From: Streptomyces sp. NBC_01803 | Lineage (GTDB): Bacteria; Actinomycetota; Actinomycetes; Streptomycetales; Streptomycetaceae | Length of the DNA: 64,000 nucleotides | Reading direction: 5' to 3' | Assembly: GCF_035917415.1 (NCBI RefSeq) | Contig: NZ_CP109073.1 | Location: 992,001 to 1,056,000, forward strand | Shown: positions 55,401-63,745 of the stretch, piece by piece | How the letters are laid out: each line of letters begins with the position of its first letter | Numbering within the stretch: the stretch's first letter is position 1 | Notes under the pieces: model-generated | What the model was told of the DNA's origin: nothing | What the model saw: the letters and a program-made list of their open reading frames with translations, nothing else | The model's database searches: none | Position numbers and translations under genes: made by a program

Positions 55401-58400
55401 CCGCCCCGGCGGCCTCGAACGTCTCCTGGAGGCCGACCGTCAGCACCGGATGCGGACTGACCTCCACGAACACCGAGTGGCCCTCGTCCAGCAGACGGCG
55501 CGCCACCTCCTCGAACCGCACGGTCCGCCGCAAGTTCTGGTACCAGTAGGCGGCGTCCAACGGGGTATCGGTCATGCCGTCGATCACCGTGGAACGGAAC
55601 GGCACCCGCGGTGACCGTGGACTGATGGTGCCGAGGGCCGTGATCAACTCGGCTTCGATTTCTTCGACGTGGGGGCTGTGGGAGGCGTAATCCACAGGAA
55701 CCCGCCGCACCCGCAGACCATCCCCCTCACACACCGCGAGGAAATCCTCCAGCGCGTCCGCGTCACCCGACACCACCACCGACGCCGGACCATTCACCGC
55801 CGCCACACCCAACCGCCCACCCCAACCCGCCACACGCACCCGCACATCCGCCTCAGACGCGGCCACCGACGCCATCCCCCCACGCCCCGCCACCCGCGCC
55901 AGCAGACGACTGCGCAACGCCACCACCCGCGCCCCGTCCTCCAACGACAACGCACCCGCCACACAAGCCGCCGCGATCTCACCCTGCGAATGCCCCACCA
56001 CCGCCGCCGGCACCACACCCGCGGCACGCCACACCTCGGCCAGCGACACCATCACCGCCCACAACACCGGCTGCACCACCTCAGCCGCATCCAGCACCGG
56101 CGCACCCGCAACCCCCCGCAGCACACCCTCCAGCGACCACCCCACATACGGAGCCAACGCCGCCTCACACGCCGCCATCCACTCCCGGAACAACGCCGAC
56201 GAATCCAGCAACCCCACCGCCATCCCCGCCCACTGCGAACCCTGACCGGGAAAGACAAAGACGGGGCGAACGCCGGGGCGCGCGGTGCCCAGAGCCGTAT
56301 CGGGAGCCGGCCGACCATCCGCCAACGCGCGCAGAGCGTCCGCGAGTTCGTCGCGGTCGGTGCCAACGACCACGGCCCGGTGCTCGAACATCGCCCGCGA
56401 CGTCACCAACCCCCGCGCCACCCCGACCGGATCACCCTCCAGCACCCCCGCCACCCGACCCGCCAGCTCCCCCAACGCCTCCACCGAACGAGCCGACACC
56501 ACCAACGGCACAACCACCGGATCCAGCAACCGCGGAACGCCCCCCACCACCGGCCCCACCACATCCGCAACCGGCGCCTGCTCAATCACCGCATGGGCGT
56601 TGGTCCCACTGATCCCGAACGACGACACCCCCGCCCGACGCGGACGCCCCTCCGACAGCCAAGGCACCGACTCCGTCAGCAGCCGCACCCCACCCACCGA
56701 CCAATCGACGTGCGGCGACGGCTCGTTGACGTGAAGGGACCGGGGAAGCACTCCGTGCCGCAGCGCGAGGACCGTCTTGATGACTCCCGCGACCCCGGCG
56801 GCGGCCTGGGCGTGCCCGATGTTCGACTTCAACGACCCCAGCCACAACGGCCGTTCGGCGGACCGCTCCCGCCCATACGTGGCGAGCAGCGCCTGCGCCT
56901 CGATCGGATCACCCAGCCGGGTACCCGTGCCATGCGCCTCCACCACATCCACATCCGCCGCCGACAACCCGGCATTCGCCAACGCCGACCGGATAACACG
57001 CTCCTGCGCCGGTCCACTGGGCGCGGTGAGCCCGTTCGACGCGCCATCCTGGTTGATCGCCGTCCCACGCACCACCGCCAGCACCCGATGCCCATTACGC
57101 CGGGCATCGGACAGCCGCTCCAGCAGCAACATCCCCACGCCCTCGGCCAGTCCGAAGCCGTCCGCCGCCGCCGAAAACGCCTTGCACCTGCCATCCGGGG
57201 CCAGGGCCCGCTGCCGGCTGAACTCCACGAGCATCCCGGGCGTGGGCATGACGGTCGCGCCCCCGGCCAGCGCGAGCCCGCATTCACCGCCGCGCAACGC
57301 CTGAACGGCCAGGTGCAGCGCGACCAGTGACGACGAGCACGCCGTATCGACGGTGACGGCCGGACCCTCCAGCCCGAACGTGTAGGCGAGGCGGCCGGAC
57401 GCGACACTGGCGGCGTTGCCCGTAAGTAGGTAGCCCTCCAACTCGGCCGCCGCCTCGTGCAGTCGGGGTCCGTAGTCGGCAGCCATGGCCCCGACGAACG
57501 TGCCGGTGCCGCTGCCGCGCACGGCCCCCGGGTCGATGCCCGCCCGCTCGAACACCTCCCACGCCGTCTCCAGCAACAACCGCTGCTGCGGATCCATCGC
57601 CAACGCCTCACGCGGCGAAATCCCGAAAAACTCCGCGTCGAAACCGGCCACCTCCCCCAACAACCCCGCCTCACGCTGGTAATACCGACCCGAAGCCGCC
57701 GGATCAGCGTCATACAGCCCCGCCACATCCCAACCACGATCAGCCGGCAACGGACCCACCACGTCAACGCCGTCCGCGACGATGCGCCACAGGTCCTCCG
57801 GCGAACGGACCCCGCCCGGCAGGCGGCAGCTCATCGCGACGATCGCGATCGGCTCGTCCGACGCCACCCCCCGTACTCTCCCGGTCCCGGTCCCGGTCCC
57901 GGCCCCGAGCCCGAGCCCGGCCAAGGCCGCGTCGTCGTACCACCCGAACGCCTCGGCGACGATGCGGCGGGCGAGGGCGCCCGGGGTGGGGTGGTCGAAG
58001 ACGACGGTGGGCGGGAAAGCCAGACCGGTCGCCTGGGCGAGGCGGTTACGCAGCTCGACGGCGGTCACGGAGTCGAGGCCCAGGGCGCGGAACGTACGCC
58101 CGTCACCCAGCCGGTCACGGTCGCCACGGCCACCCCCGCCACCACCGCCACCACCACCGCCGGCCAGCAGACCAGCGGTCACATCGAGGACCAACGAGTA
58201 GGCCACGGCGTCCCGTTCGGCCTCGGGCAGCGCGGCGAGGCGGTCCCGGAACGACTCTTCGACGGCCGTCTCCGCCCGGCGACGCCGGAAGGCGTAGCCG
58301 GGCAGCGGGACGCGGCGGGCGCCCGTGCCGGCGAACGCCGGGGACCAGTCCACATCGGCGCCGAGCACGTGCGCCTCGGCGAGGGCGGTCAGCAGCCGTT

Positions 58401-60246
58401 CCGTCCCGTCCTGGCCACGGCGCAGGGTGCCGATCGCGTGGGCCGAACGCCCGGCGGCCGTCGCGGTGTCCTGCATGGCGGCGGTCAGCACCGGGTGCGG
58501 GCCGATCTCGACGAGCGTGCCGTGCCCGTCCGCCAGCAGGGCGCCCGTGAGCCGGTCGAACAGCACCGGATCGCGGAGCGTGCGGTACCAACGGTCGGCG
58601 GTGAGTTCGCAGCCGTCGATCGGGCCGCCGATGGCGGAACTGTAGAGGGGAACGCGGGCGGTGACCGGCCGCACGGGGGCGAGGTCGGCCAGCAGGCGGT
58701 CGCGGATGCGAGCGATGTGCGGGGAGTGCGCGGCGAGGCTGACGGCGATGCGGCGGACCCGGTAGCCGTCGGCCTTCAGCTCGGTGACCAGCTCGTCGGC
58801 GGCGTCCCCGTCGCCCGAAACGATCACGGCGGCGGGCCCGTTGACCACGGCGAGGGCGAGCCGTCCGTGCCAACGGCCCAGCCGGGCCTGCACCTCGTCG
58901 GCGGAGGCGGCGACCGTGACCATGCCGCCCCGGCCGGCGAGAGTGGCCTGCGCCTGACTCCAAAGGGCCACGACGCGCGCGGCGTCGGCGAGGGTCAGGG
59001 CGCCGGCCACGTGGGCGGCGGCGATCTCGCCGCCGCTGTGGCCGGCCACCGCGGCGGGCCGCACCCCGTACGCGCACAGCGTTCCCGCGAGGGCCACCTG
59101 AAGGCCGAACAGCGCGGGCTGCACGACGTCTTCGGCCGTCAGCGGCGGCGCGCCGGAGGTGCCGCGCAGGACATCGGTGAGGGACCAGTCGACGAACGGA
59201 GTCAGGGCCTGCTCGCATTCCTCGACCAGACCGCGGAACACCGGGGAGGATTCGAGGAGTCCGGCTCCCATGCCCGGCCACTGACCGCCGGCCCCGGAGA
59301 AGACGAACGCGACGCCGCCCCCCGCCGCGTCCGGGCCCGTGCTCCGGCCCGTGCCCGTGCCCGTGCCCGGACTCACGCCGCGCACCACGTTCGGGGCGAA
59401 ACCACTGTGCGCCGCGGCGTCGAGGCCGGCCAGCAGCTCGTCCCGGCCAGTGCCGATGACGACGGCGCGGTGGGGGAAACGGGTCCGGGTGGTGGCCAGC
59501 GAGAGGCCGATGTCGGCGGGCGTGGCGGCCGGGTGGGCGGTGACGTGGGCGCGGAGCCGCCGTGCCTGGGCGCGCAGGGCGTCGGGCGTCCCGGCGGTGA
59601 CGATCCACGGCAGCGGGACATCCGCGTCGGCCGCCGCCGCGACGCCGGCCTCCCCGGCCCTCTCGGCCGCCTCGGTCGCCTCGGGAGCGGGCGGCGACGC
59701 GGCGCCGAACACGTATGCTTCATCGGCGAGTTCGGCGTCATCGGCGTCATCGGCGTCATCGGCGTCATCGGCGACCGGTTCGCCGGTCAGCACCCGCCAC
59801 ACCACATCCCCGTCCGCGACGGCCCGGCGCAGCGGCTTGAGCACGACGACCTCGGCGGCGTCCGCGTGGTCGCCGCCCGCGGAGCCCCCGACGAGCGCCC
59901 ACGCGATATCGCCGCTCCGCAGTGCCCGGCAGGCGGCGTCGAGGGCCGCGCGGCGCGACGGATGGTCGCCGTCGACGGTGGAGCCGGGTGGGAGGAGAGC
60001 GAGGACGGCCCGCCGCCGGCTGGGGTCGAGCGCGTCGAGGTGGACACCCACGCGGGCCGCCGGGGAGGCGGCGGGCACCAGCCCGGCGTTCTCCACGGCC
60101 CGCCACAGGAGCTCCAGCAGCAGATCTTGACGGGGATCGGGTGGGAGGGTCCCGTCCGCCGGGAGTCCGAAGAACTCGGCGTCGATGCCCGCGGCTTCGG
60201 GATGGCCGTGGGCCGAGCCGACGACGGCGATCGCGTTTTCGCTCAT
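52444..60246 (-). CDS. Type I PKS gene 1: loading module and module 1
   Basis: This 2,600-residue protein should start the assembly line. Residues 1-190 are a shortened KS-like segment: [27 protein letters not shown] and [14 protein letters not shown] match KS landmarks, but the DTACSSS nucleophile and the His-containing half are gone. Then come the loading AT (Ser404 in GHSGGE; Trp429 in ALWSQ where extender ATs have Arg; LAAHS instead of YASH or HAFH) and an ACP (Ser726). Module 1: KS (797-1222, Cys970), AT (Ser1420, YASH, methylmalonyl), DH (His1726, Asp1895), KR (Tyr2307, RDD near the LDD site, B-type), ACP (Ser2474). A docking tail ([10 protein letters not shown], then [11 protein letters not shown]) follows. 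The product should be an alpha-methyl enoyl chain on an unknown monocarboxylic starter. GGAG lies 7 nt before the ATG at 60246, which fixes the start. Confidence 0.96.
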   Translation of the reverse strand: MSENAIAVVGSAHGHPEAAGIDAEFFGLPADGTLPPDPRQDLLLELLWRAVENAGLVPAASPAARVGVHLDALDPSRRRAVLALLPPGSTVDGDHPSRRAALDAACRALRSGDIAWALVGGSAGGDHADAAEVVVLKPLRRAVADGDVVWRVLTGEPVADDADDADDADDAELADEAYVFGAASPPAPEATEAAERAGEAGVAAAADADVPLPWIVTAGTPDALRAQARRLRAHVTAHPAATPADIGLSLATTRTRFPHRAVVIGTGRDELLAGLDAAAHSGFAPNVVRGVSPGTGTGTGRSTGPDAAGGGVAFVFSGAGGQWPGMGAGLLESSPVFRGLVEECEQALTPFVDWSLTDVLRGTSGAPPLTAEDVVQPALFGLQVALAGTLCAYGVRPAAVAGHSGGEIAAAHVAGALTLADAARVVALWSQAQATLAGRGGMVTVAASADEVQARLGRWHGRLALAVVNGPAAVIVSGDGDAADELVTELKADGYRVRRIAVSLAAHSPHIARIRDRLLADLAPVRPVTARVPLYSSAIGGPIDGCELTADRWYRTLRDPVLFDRLTGALLADGHGTLVEIGPHPVLTAAMQDTATAAGRSAHAIGTLRRGQDGTERLLTALAEAHVLGADVDWSPAFAGTGARRVPLPGYAFRRRRAETAVEESFRDRLAALPEAERDAVAYSLVLDVTAGLLAGGGGGGGGGGGRGDRDRLGDGRTFRALGLDSVTAVELRNRLAQATGLAFPPTVVFDHPTPGALARRIVAEAFGWYDDAALAGLGLGAGTGTGTGRVRGVASDEPIAIVAMSCRLPGGVRSPEDLWRIVADGVDVVGPLPADRGWDVAGLYDADPAASGRYYQREAGLLGEVAGFDAEFFGISPREALAMDPQQRLLLETAWEVFERAGIDPGAVRGSGTGTFVGAMAADYGPRLHEAAAELEGYLLTGNAASVASGRLAYTFGLEGPAVTVDTACSSSLVALHLAVQALRGGECGLALAGGATVMPTPGMLVEFSRQRALAPDGRCKAFSAAADGFGLAEGVGMLLLERLSDARRNGHRVLAVVRGTAINQDGASNGLTAPSGPAQERVIRSALANAGLSAADVDVVEAHGTGTRLGDPIEAQALLATYGRERSAERPLWLGSLKSNIGHAQAAAGVAGVIKTVLALRHGVLPRSLHVNEPSPHVDWSVGGVRLLTESVPWLSEGRPRRAGVSSFGISGTNAHAVIEQAPVADVVGPVVGGVPRLLDPVVVPLVVSARSVEALGELAGRVAGVLEGDPVGVARGLVTSRAMFEHRAVVVGTDRDELADALRALADGRPAPDTALGTARPGVRPVFVFPGQGSQWAGMAVGLLDSSALFREWMAACEAALAPYVGWSLEGVLRGVAGAPVLDAAEVVQPVLWAVMVSLAEVWRAAGVVPAAVVGHSQGEIAAACVAGALSLEDGARVVALRSRLLARVAGRGGMASVAASEADVRVRVAGWGGRLGVAAVNGPASVVVSGDADALEDFLAVCEGDGLRVRRVPVDYASHSPHVEEIEAELITALGTISPRSPRVPFRSTVIDGMTDTPLDAAYWYQNLRRTVRFEEVARRLLDEGHSVFVEVSPHPVLTVGLQETFEAAGAESARAVATLRRGEGGAKRFLLSLGEAHTAGADVDWPALMTGWPAQPVDLPTYPFQRRHYWLAATPAHDPAGIGLRRTGHPLLAAAIPLPDGAGTVWTGRLSLTDHPWLADHRVKGTVVVPGTAYLDLALRAAEDLGCDRVEELALSAPLVLTEGAAHHVQVSVGAADTSGRRPVRIDSRPDGATTAEPWTNHASGTLTPAAADTAPDEADPEPGAWPPPGARPVPVNDCYAHHIALGIDYGPAFQCLRGLWQGDGEVFAEVALDEGTDAAGFGVHPALLDAALHGIAIGGLLPDTGRGRMLFSWTGARFLVSGTTDAGGPATLRIRLSRRADDAVSLDATDTAGRPVVRVESLGLRPLPADIGMGQTAVAHRVAWTAVPVSGPASGERVERYDDLAALTTALDSGAAPPEVVVIPLPPGGNDAPHAHAATAHALALLRAWLADERLAASRLVLATRGAVAAAPGERPTDLAQAAVWGLVRSAQSEHPGRFVLVDWDGGDTAWAALPGHLAGDEPQMALRRDTALVPRLERVPAAEGPAGPERSVPVEGTILITGGTGGLGALVARHLVTEHGARRLLLVSRRGPDAQGAIELRAELAAHGADITIAACDTADRDALARLLAAHPPAAVVHTAGLRDDGVIEALTPARLSHVLTPKVDATLHLYELTRHLDLAAFILFSSSAATFTNGGQGNYSAANAYLDAAAQRWRADGLPVTSIAWGLWNGLGMATQLHAADVARLAQSGMAPFDAAEGLALFDAAWTSAEAVTVAARFTTAAAGAAVPPILRDVVRTSSAPRAARAARGGPGDAVALRQWLAGLAQPKQERVLLDLVRTHAAAVLGFTGPQRVPRDGEFKAAGFDSLMSVELRNRLGTATGLRLPATLMFDCPTPVAVAERLRTQLAPPEPDQDRSPAPTVPTAVFNEIDRLESVLDGIGADDTAVLHRVRARLRTVLARLDGDTEDDADQRLDTATIDDIFDLVDQELEAQ
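55261..57205 (-). repeat. Long KS-AT repeat of module 1, shared with module 2
   Basis: Partner of the module 2 repeat. The divergent islands lie at 55562-55650 and 56263-56320. A further matching patch is at about 57528-57780, over the start of the KS. Confidence 0.88.
58129..58162 (-). repeat. Poly-glycine run in the loading AT-ACP linker
   Basis: A CCACCG-type repeat encodes 11 consecutive glycines between the loading AT and its ACP. It probably acts as a flexible tether. Confidence 0.85.
59734..59769 (-). repeat. In-frame 9-bp repeat in the loading KS remnant
   Basis: Four 9-bp units (GGCGTCATC on the plus strand) encode Asp-Asp-Ala four times, around residue 160 of gene 1, between the KS remnant and the loading AT. 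Confidence 0.9.
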
Positions 60247-60581
60247 GTAAGTGCTCCAACAACCCATCAGATAACCGTCAAACGATGTGGGGGGCTGCGC
60301 ACGCGGCGCTCAGGTGATCGGTCGGGGTGGGATTCGGCACGTCGGATCCCCCGCGGCGGCCTCGCCGGGCGGGGCCTCGCCGGGCGGGGGCCTCGGCGGG
60401 CGCTGTTGCGGAACGGGCGGACGCGCGGTGTCGCGCGTCGGCCGCGGTGATCCGGGTGCGGCCGGAAACGGTCAGATGGCGATGCTGACGGCGGACGAAG
60501 GCGAGGGACCGCCTCGGCGGGCGCCGCCGGGGCGGTAGGCCGGCGCCGATGGCCGGCCGGGGACTGGAGAGTCCGGAAGAG

Positions 60582-60701
60582 TGTGGTGCCGGAGACTGTG
60601 GTGCCAGAGACCGCGGCCCCGGGGGGCACGGCCCGGAGACTCGCGGCCCCGAGACTCACGGTCCGGGAGGTGACGGTCCGGGAGATGACGGCCCGGGAGG
60701 A
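60582..60701. repeat. Degenerate 15-bp tandem repeat, eight units
   Basis: Eight consecutive 15-bp units can be lined up from TGTGGTGCCGGAGAC to GACGGCCCGGGAGGA, sharing a core like CGGYCCGGGAG. They form pentapeptide-like repeats in several frames, which explains open frames here without a gene. The repeat is about 335 bp upstream of gene 1. Confidence 0.8.
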
Positions 60702-61043
60702 GAGGAGCCTCCCCGTGCGCCGGATCGGCGGTCATCGGCCCAACCTCGGTCATGGTCTGCCTTTCAACGTGCGCTCTCCGCGGGTGACCCGCAGGGAGGC
60801 TCCCTACGACTCCTTCAACGACTTGATGGCGGCCCTGCCAGGACGTAGCCGGCACGCGCCGCCCCTTGACCCATGCCTGGAAGTATCACAACGCAATCGG
60901 CGTGCCACGGACAGCGGCCGTTGCTGCTTTTCAGACAAGCTACTTCCCGGGGTTTATTACCGGCATACAAAAGCGAAATCGCAGGAACACAGACCGCAGC
61001 CACCACGTACGCACAAAGCGCACGCGACGGCAGGGCGACTACG

Positions 61044-61067
61044 CACGTTGACACGAAGCCCAACGTG
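61044..61067. promoter_or_regulatory. Inverted repeat CACGTTG-N10-CAACGTG
   Basis: Perfect 7-bp arms with a 10-bp spacer, 800 bp upstream of PKS gene 1. It shares the half-site CAACGT with the inverted repeat at 61133. It is a possible regulator binding site; function is inferred only from symmetry and position. Confidence 0.45.
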
Positions 61068-61085
61068 TCTGGTTAACACCCAGCA

Positions 61086-61095
61086 GGAACGTTCC
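61086..61095. promoter_or_regulatory. Palindrome GGAACGTTCC
   Basis: A perfect 10-bp palindrome with an ACGT centre, lying between two other ACGT-containing inverted repeats. Confidence 0.4.
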
Positions 61096-61132
61096 ACCTG
61101 CGCACTTCGCGTCCCTATCGGATGAACTCACT

Positions 61133-61151
61133 CAACGTCAGGTTGACGTTG
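61133..61151. promoter_or_regulatory. Inverted repeat CAACGTCA-GGT-TGACGTTG
   Basis: Perfect 8-bp arms with a 3-bp spacer. The site abuts the stop codon of the hydantoinase remnant. It is a possible operator, or a scar of the recombination that formed the boundary. Confidence 0.5.
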
Positions 61152-61265
61152 TCAGTCCATATCCCGGACAAGTCCGTCGTTCAGCTCCGGCCTGCGGTCC
61201 CGTGGGAACGGGACGACCGACGCCGCGGTGACGACCGTGCCGCCGCGGATGAGGGTGCTGGTCAC
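61152..61265 (-). pseudogene. Truncated 5' end of a hydantoinase/dihydropyrimidinase-like gene
   Basis: A GTG at 61265 lies 5 nt after a strong GGAGGGGAA ribosome binding site. It opens a 37-codon frame beginning VTSTLIRGGTVVTAAS. The TLIRGGTVVTA stretch is typical of the first beta strand of dihydropyrimidinases and D-hydantoinases, cyclic amidohydrolases of about 460-480 residues. After roughly codon 17 the similarity stops and a stop codon follows. A 7-bp hairpin (GTCCCGT-GGGA-ACGGGAC, 61197-61214) sits at the break. I read it as a gene cut when the neighbouring PKS region was joined here. The match is short and made from memory, so a chance open frame cannot be excluded. Confidence 0.45.
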
Positions 61266-61312
61266 TGCTTCCCCTCCGTCCGGGTCCGGTCCGAGCGTCG
61301 CCCGTCGCCCGA

Positions 61313-61347
61313 TGGCAGCCCCCCGGAACCGGGATTAGCCTGACGTC
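61313..61347 (+). promoter_or_regulatory. Predicted leaderless promoter of the DUF2630 gene
   Basis: TAGCCT (61336-61341) fits the actinobacterial -10 pattern TANNNT. It ends 6 nt before the ATG, so transcription would begin at or next to the start codon. No ribosome binding site precedes the ATG. TGGCAG at 61313-61318 is a plausible weak -35 with a 17-bp spacer. Confidence 0.5.
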
Positions 61348-61590
61348 ATGGACGACAAGGACATCCTCGCCCGTGTCGACACGCTCGTGACCGAGGAGCG
61401 CGCCCTGCGCGAGCGCTCCGTCGGCCAGGGGCTCAAGGAAGAGGAGCGGACGCGGCTGATCGAGGTCGAGGTGAGCCTCGACCAGTGCTGGGACCTGCTC
61501 CGCCAGCGCCGCGCGCGCAGCGAGTTCGGCGGGAACCCGGACGAGGCGACCCTCCGGCCGGCCCCCGAGGTGGAGGGGTACGAGGGCTGA
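61348..61590 (+). CDS. DUF2630 family protein
   Basis: An 80-residue acidic protein, MDDKDILARVDTLVTEERALRER..., ending in a DQCWDLLRQRRARSEFGGNPDEA block. The start, the QCWDLLRQRRA core and the closing VEGY segment are hallmarks of the DUF2630 family, which is widespread in actinobacteria. Its function is not known. It looks like a soluble helical protein with no signal peptide or membrane segment. Length matches the family. It probably has its own leaderless promoter and stands alone. Confidence 0.9.
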   Translation: MDDKDILARVDTLVTEERALRERSVGQGLKEEERTRLIEVEVSLDQCWDLLRQRRARSEFGGNPDEATLRPAPEVEGYEG

Positions 61591-61675
61591 CGCCCGGGCC
61601 GGCGTCAGCCCCGCGCCAGCCGACGTACCCCGTCAGAGGGAAAACGGGCCGCCGACGCCATGATCCGGGCCGTCC

Positions 61676-61698
61676 CCGGACAGGCAACAGGTGTCCGG
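61676..61698. terminator. Possible hairpin after the DUF2630 gene
   Basis: CCGGACA and TGTCCGG form a 7-bp stem with a 9-nt loop, 85 bp downstream of the DUF2630 stop. The second arm belongs to a perfect 10-bp palindrome (TGTCCGGACA, 61692-61701). There is no T tract, so it may be a weak terminator or an operator for the next gene. Confidence 0.35.
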
Positions 61699-61738
61699 AC
61701 AGGCACGGGGTCCGGCGTCCGACCCTCTGGAGTGCTCC

Positions 61739-61936
61739 ATGCGTGACCGTTCCCTCGCCGCCGTCGCCCTCGGCTTCTCGGCGACTCTCGCCCTGCTCGG
61801 CGGCGCCATGGCGCTCGGCGGCGGGACGCCGGCCTCCGGCTCCTCCTCCCCGACGGCTCCCGACGGGAACGGCGCGGGGATCGCGGGCGACAGCGGCGAG
61901 GAGATCGCGGCGGGCACGGACCGGCCCCTCGGGTAG
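61739..61936 (+). CDS. Small exported protein of unknown function
   Basis: A 65-residue protein with a typical signal sequence: charged start (MRDRS), hydrophobic core (residues 6-27, LAAVALGFSATLALLGGAMALG) and a possible cleavage after it. The rest is a low-complexity, acidic, Gly/Ser-rich tail of about 35 residues. There is no cysteine, so it is not a lipoprotein. GGAG lies 6 nt before the ATG, and nearly every codon ends in G or C, which supports it being real. I do not recognise a family. Confidence 0.6.
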   Translation: MRDRSLAAVALGFSATLALLGGAMALGGGTPASGSSSPTAPDGNGAGIAGDSGEEIAAGTDRPLG

Positions 61937-62010
61937 CCTGCTGATCAGGCATCCGGCGGCGCACAGGCGTGCGACCGCCGCGCACGGCGATCATCGGTCA
62001 GGGAGAACGG

Positions 62011-62850
62011 GTGGCTCACCAGCGGATCACGACCCGCAACGCCCGCTTCCAGCAGTGGCAGGCCCAGCTCACCAACCGCACCAAGCGGCACCGGGCGGGC
62101 GAGTTCCTGATCCAGGGCGTGCGGCCGATCTCGCAGGCCGTCGAGCACGGCTGGCCGATCCGCGCCCTCCTCTTCGACGCGAGCCGCTCCCCGACGCGCT
62201 GGGCGGGCGGGCTGCTGCGGGACGTGTCCGCCGAGAAGATCGCCATGGCCCCGGAGTTGCTGGCCGAGCTGGGCGAGAAGGACGACGGCGCACCGGAGTT
62301 GGTGGCCGTCGCCGAGATGCCGCCGGACGACCTGGCCCGCATCCCGGTCCGACCGGGCTTCCTCGGCGTCGTGTTCGACCGCCCCACCAGCCCGGGGAAC
62401 ATCGGCACGATCATCCGCTCCGCCGACTCCTTCGGCGCCGACGGCCTGGTGGTGACGGGCCACGCGGCGGACGTGTACGACCCCAAGGCGGTCCGGGCGA
62501 GCACCGGTTCGCTGTTCGCGCTGCCGGTGGTGCGGGTCCCGAGCCACCGGGAGGTGGCGGACTGGCTGACGGGCGCCCGCGAACGCGGCGTGCCGGTCAC
62601 GGTGGTGGGCACGGACGAGTCCGGCACGACGGATGTCGCGGGCTTCGACCTGACCGGCCCGGTCCTCCTGCTGATCGGCAACGAGACGACCGGACTGAGC
62701 ACGGCCTGGCGCGAGTTGTGCGACACGCTGGTGCGCATCCCGATGACGGGCTCGGCCAGCTCCCTCAACGCGGCGAACGCGGCCACGGTGGTCCTGTACG
62801 AAACGGCCCGTCAACGCCTGGCCGGCACCGCCGCCCTCAGCAGCAGATGA
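62011..62850 (+). CDS. SpoU/TrmH-family RNA 2'-O-methyltransferase
   Basis: A 279-residue protein with the three SPOUT/SpoU motifs: NIGTIIRSADSFGADG (residues about 130-145, motif 1), LLLIGNETTGLS (about 218-229, motif 2) and IPMTGSASSLNAANAATVVLYE (about 244-265, motif 3). An N-terminal substrate-binding part (EFLIQGVRPISQAVEHG) precedes them. The family transfers methyl from S-adenosylmethionine to a ribose 2'-OH in rRNA or tRNA, using a trefoil-knot dimer. AGGGAG ends 5 nt before the GTG at 62011, which decides the start over the upstream in-frame ATG at 61969. Some relatives give resistance to ribosome-binding antibiotics; nothing here suggests that role, and a polyene would not need it. 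It is probably housekeeping. Confidence 0.9.
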   Translation: MAHQRITTRNARFQQWQAQLTNRTKRHRAGEFLIQGVRPISQAVEHGWPIRALLFDASRSPTRWAGGLLRDVSAEKIAMAPELLAELGEKDDGAPELVAVAEMPPDDLARIPVRPGFLGVVFDRPTSPGNIGTIIRSADSFGADGLVVTGHAADVYDPKAVRASTGSLFALPVVRVPSHREVADWLTGARERGVPVTVVGTDESGTTDVAGFDLTGPVLLLIGNETTGLSTAWRELCDTLVRIPMTGSASSLNAANAATVVLYETARQRLAGTAALSSR

Positions 62851-63088
62851 ACAGGCGCCCGGCCGGGTCCTCGTGGAGTGGCCAGGGGAAGCCGAGCGGG
62901 CAGTGCTGGCCCTCGTGGGAATGCCAAAAGCGGGCCTTGGGAGTGGCGCAGGAGGGGCACACCCACATCGGAGAGCGTCCCTGCACCGTGATGTCCGGCC
63001 ACAGCGGACTGCCACACCGGTCACAGGGCGGCTGACCGTGAGTGGCGGCAGGGGATGTGACGAGTACGTTCTTCAGCACGCACGGCAT
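62837..63088 (-). CDS. Small zinc-ribbon-like protein
   Basis: An 83-residue protein with two CxxC pairs (CDRCG at 22-26; CPSCA at 44-48), separated by a tryptophan-rich stretch. A further Cys lies near residue 62 and a CC pair ends the protein. This is the layout of a small zinc ribbon, which could bind nucleic acid or a partner. It is convergent with the methyltransferase gene and their 3' ends overlap by 14 bp. AAGGA lies only about 3 nt before the ATG, so a GTG at 63079 is an alternative start. Codons end mostly in G or C. I do not recognise the family beyond the Cys layout. Confidence 0.6.
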   Translation of the reverse strand: MPCVLKNVLVTSPAATHGQPPCDRCGSPLWPDITVQGRSPMWVCPSCATPKARFWHSHEGQHCPLGFPWPLHEDPAGRLFICC

Positions 63089-63306
63089 TTTCCTTGCCGG
63101 ACAGCCGGTTGCGGCCCGGAACCCACCTCCTTCCCCCGAACGGATGACGCCCGGTCCCTTGTTGCTCGTCCGCTTCCCGGTCTTCGACCATGGCGGCGAC
63201 GACCGAGCGCATGGACGCGGAACTGGTCGGCGTGTCGCCCGGGACGGTACCGCTGTGAGCGCCGTCGTCCCCTGGGGCGACGATCAGCACGTCCGCCCCG
63301 CCCCCG

Positions 63307-63588
63307 TCACCCGGCCGGGTCGGTCGGCGGTCTGCGTGAGGCGGGGGTGGCGCACTTCGGGCACCAGTAGCCCTCGCCGCCCTCGATGAAGATCCAGCCG
63401 AGTTCCTTGATGTGCGGGGCGGCGTGCGTGGCTTCGTGGAGCAGATAGCCGAACAGGTCCTTCTCGCGGTCCGGCGGCGGATCCGCGATGACCATGTCGA
63501 ACATGATCAGCTCCTCGCAGCCGCTCCGGTCGCAGGCCAGGAAGAACCGCACGGGTCCCGGCGCCCTGCCGTCGGTCGTCAAGCTCAT
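63307..63588 (-). CDS. Small protein with paired cysteines, unknown function
   Basis: A 93-residue protein with CDRSGC (residues 19-24) and CPKC near residue 75, separated by an acidic, aromatic central part (DLFGYLLHEATHAAPHIKELGWIFIEGGEGYWC). The cysteines could form one zinc site. I chose the ATG at 63588; an in-frame ATG at 63663 would add 25 residues with no ribosome binding site. The gene is transcribed away from the ArsR-type gene across a 157-bp gap, so it could share that regulator's operator. No recognised family. Confidence 0.6.
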   Translation of the reverse strand: MSLTTDGRAPGPVRFFLACDRSGCEELIMFDMVIADPPPDREKDLFGYLLHEATHAAPHIKELGWIFIEGGEGYWCPKCATPASRRPPTDPAG

Positions 63589-63663
63589 CCACGCATCGTG
63601 GCGCAACGGTGTCACTCCGTGCAATCCCCCAGGCCATCGCAGGTGACGGGAAGGCGTTAACAT

Positions 63664-63707
63664 GCAGCCGCCCGGCTGCCATTCTTCAGGCAGCCGAATG
63701 GCTGCCT
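63664..63707. promoter_or_regulatory. Nested inverted repeats, probable ArsR operator
   Basis: AGGCAGCC-GAAT-GGCTGCCT (63688-63707) has perfect 8-bp arms. GCAGCC (63664) and GGCTGCC (63674-63680) add two more half-sites, giving four alternating ones. The site ends 38 bp before the ArsR-type start codon and also faces the divergent minus-strand gene. ArsR proteins bind such dyads and commonly repress their own promoters. Confidence 0.6.
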
Positions 63708-63745
63708 ATCCGGAACGGCGACGGCGCGAGCCGAGAGGGCGAGAG

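Larger units (their letters stand above)
60247..61151. other. Non-coding region upstream of PKS gene 1
   Basis: About 0.9 kb with no convincing gene on either strand. The first 600 bp are GC-rich, with direct repeats (CCTCGCCGGGCGGGG twice near 60370) and a tandem repeat. From about 60860 to 61150 the base composition is less GC-rich, with the AT-richest stretch near 60945-60990. The promoter of the PKS operon should lie here, but I could not fix its -10 and -35 boxes. Confidence 0.6.

Noticed and set aside
60472..60753. Minus-strand frame of 93 codons with GAAAGG before its ATG
   Set aside because: It is largely the 15-bp tandem repeat read as pentapeptides, its third-position GC is low for this genome, and no family is recognisable. 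It could be a leader peptide but the evidence is too thin.
60583..61125. Plus-strand frame of 180 codons upstream of the PKS genes
   Set aside because: The first third is the tandem repeat and the rest runs through less GC-rich sequence with atypical codons. There is no ribosome binding site for the GTG.
62011..62850. Self-resistance methyltransferase of the thiostrepton type
   Set aside because: The SpoU motifs are shared with housekeeping enzymes, and the predicted product is a polyene rather than a ribosome inhibitor. The gene also lies beyond the apparent cluster edge.
63021..63290. Minus-strand frame of 89 codons between the two small Cys-pair genes
   Set aside because: It overlaps the better-supported zinc-ribbon-like gene, has no family features and no ribosome binding site. 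The gap 63089-63306 appears non-coding.
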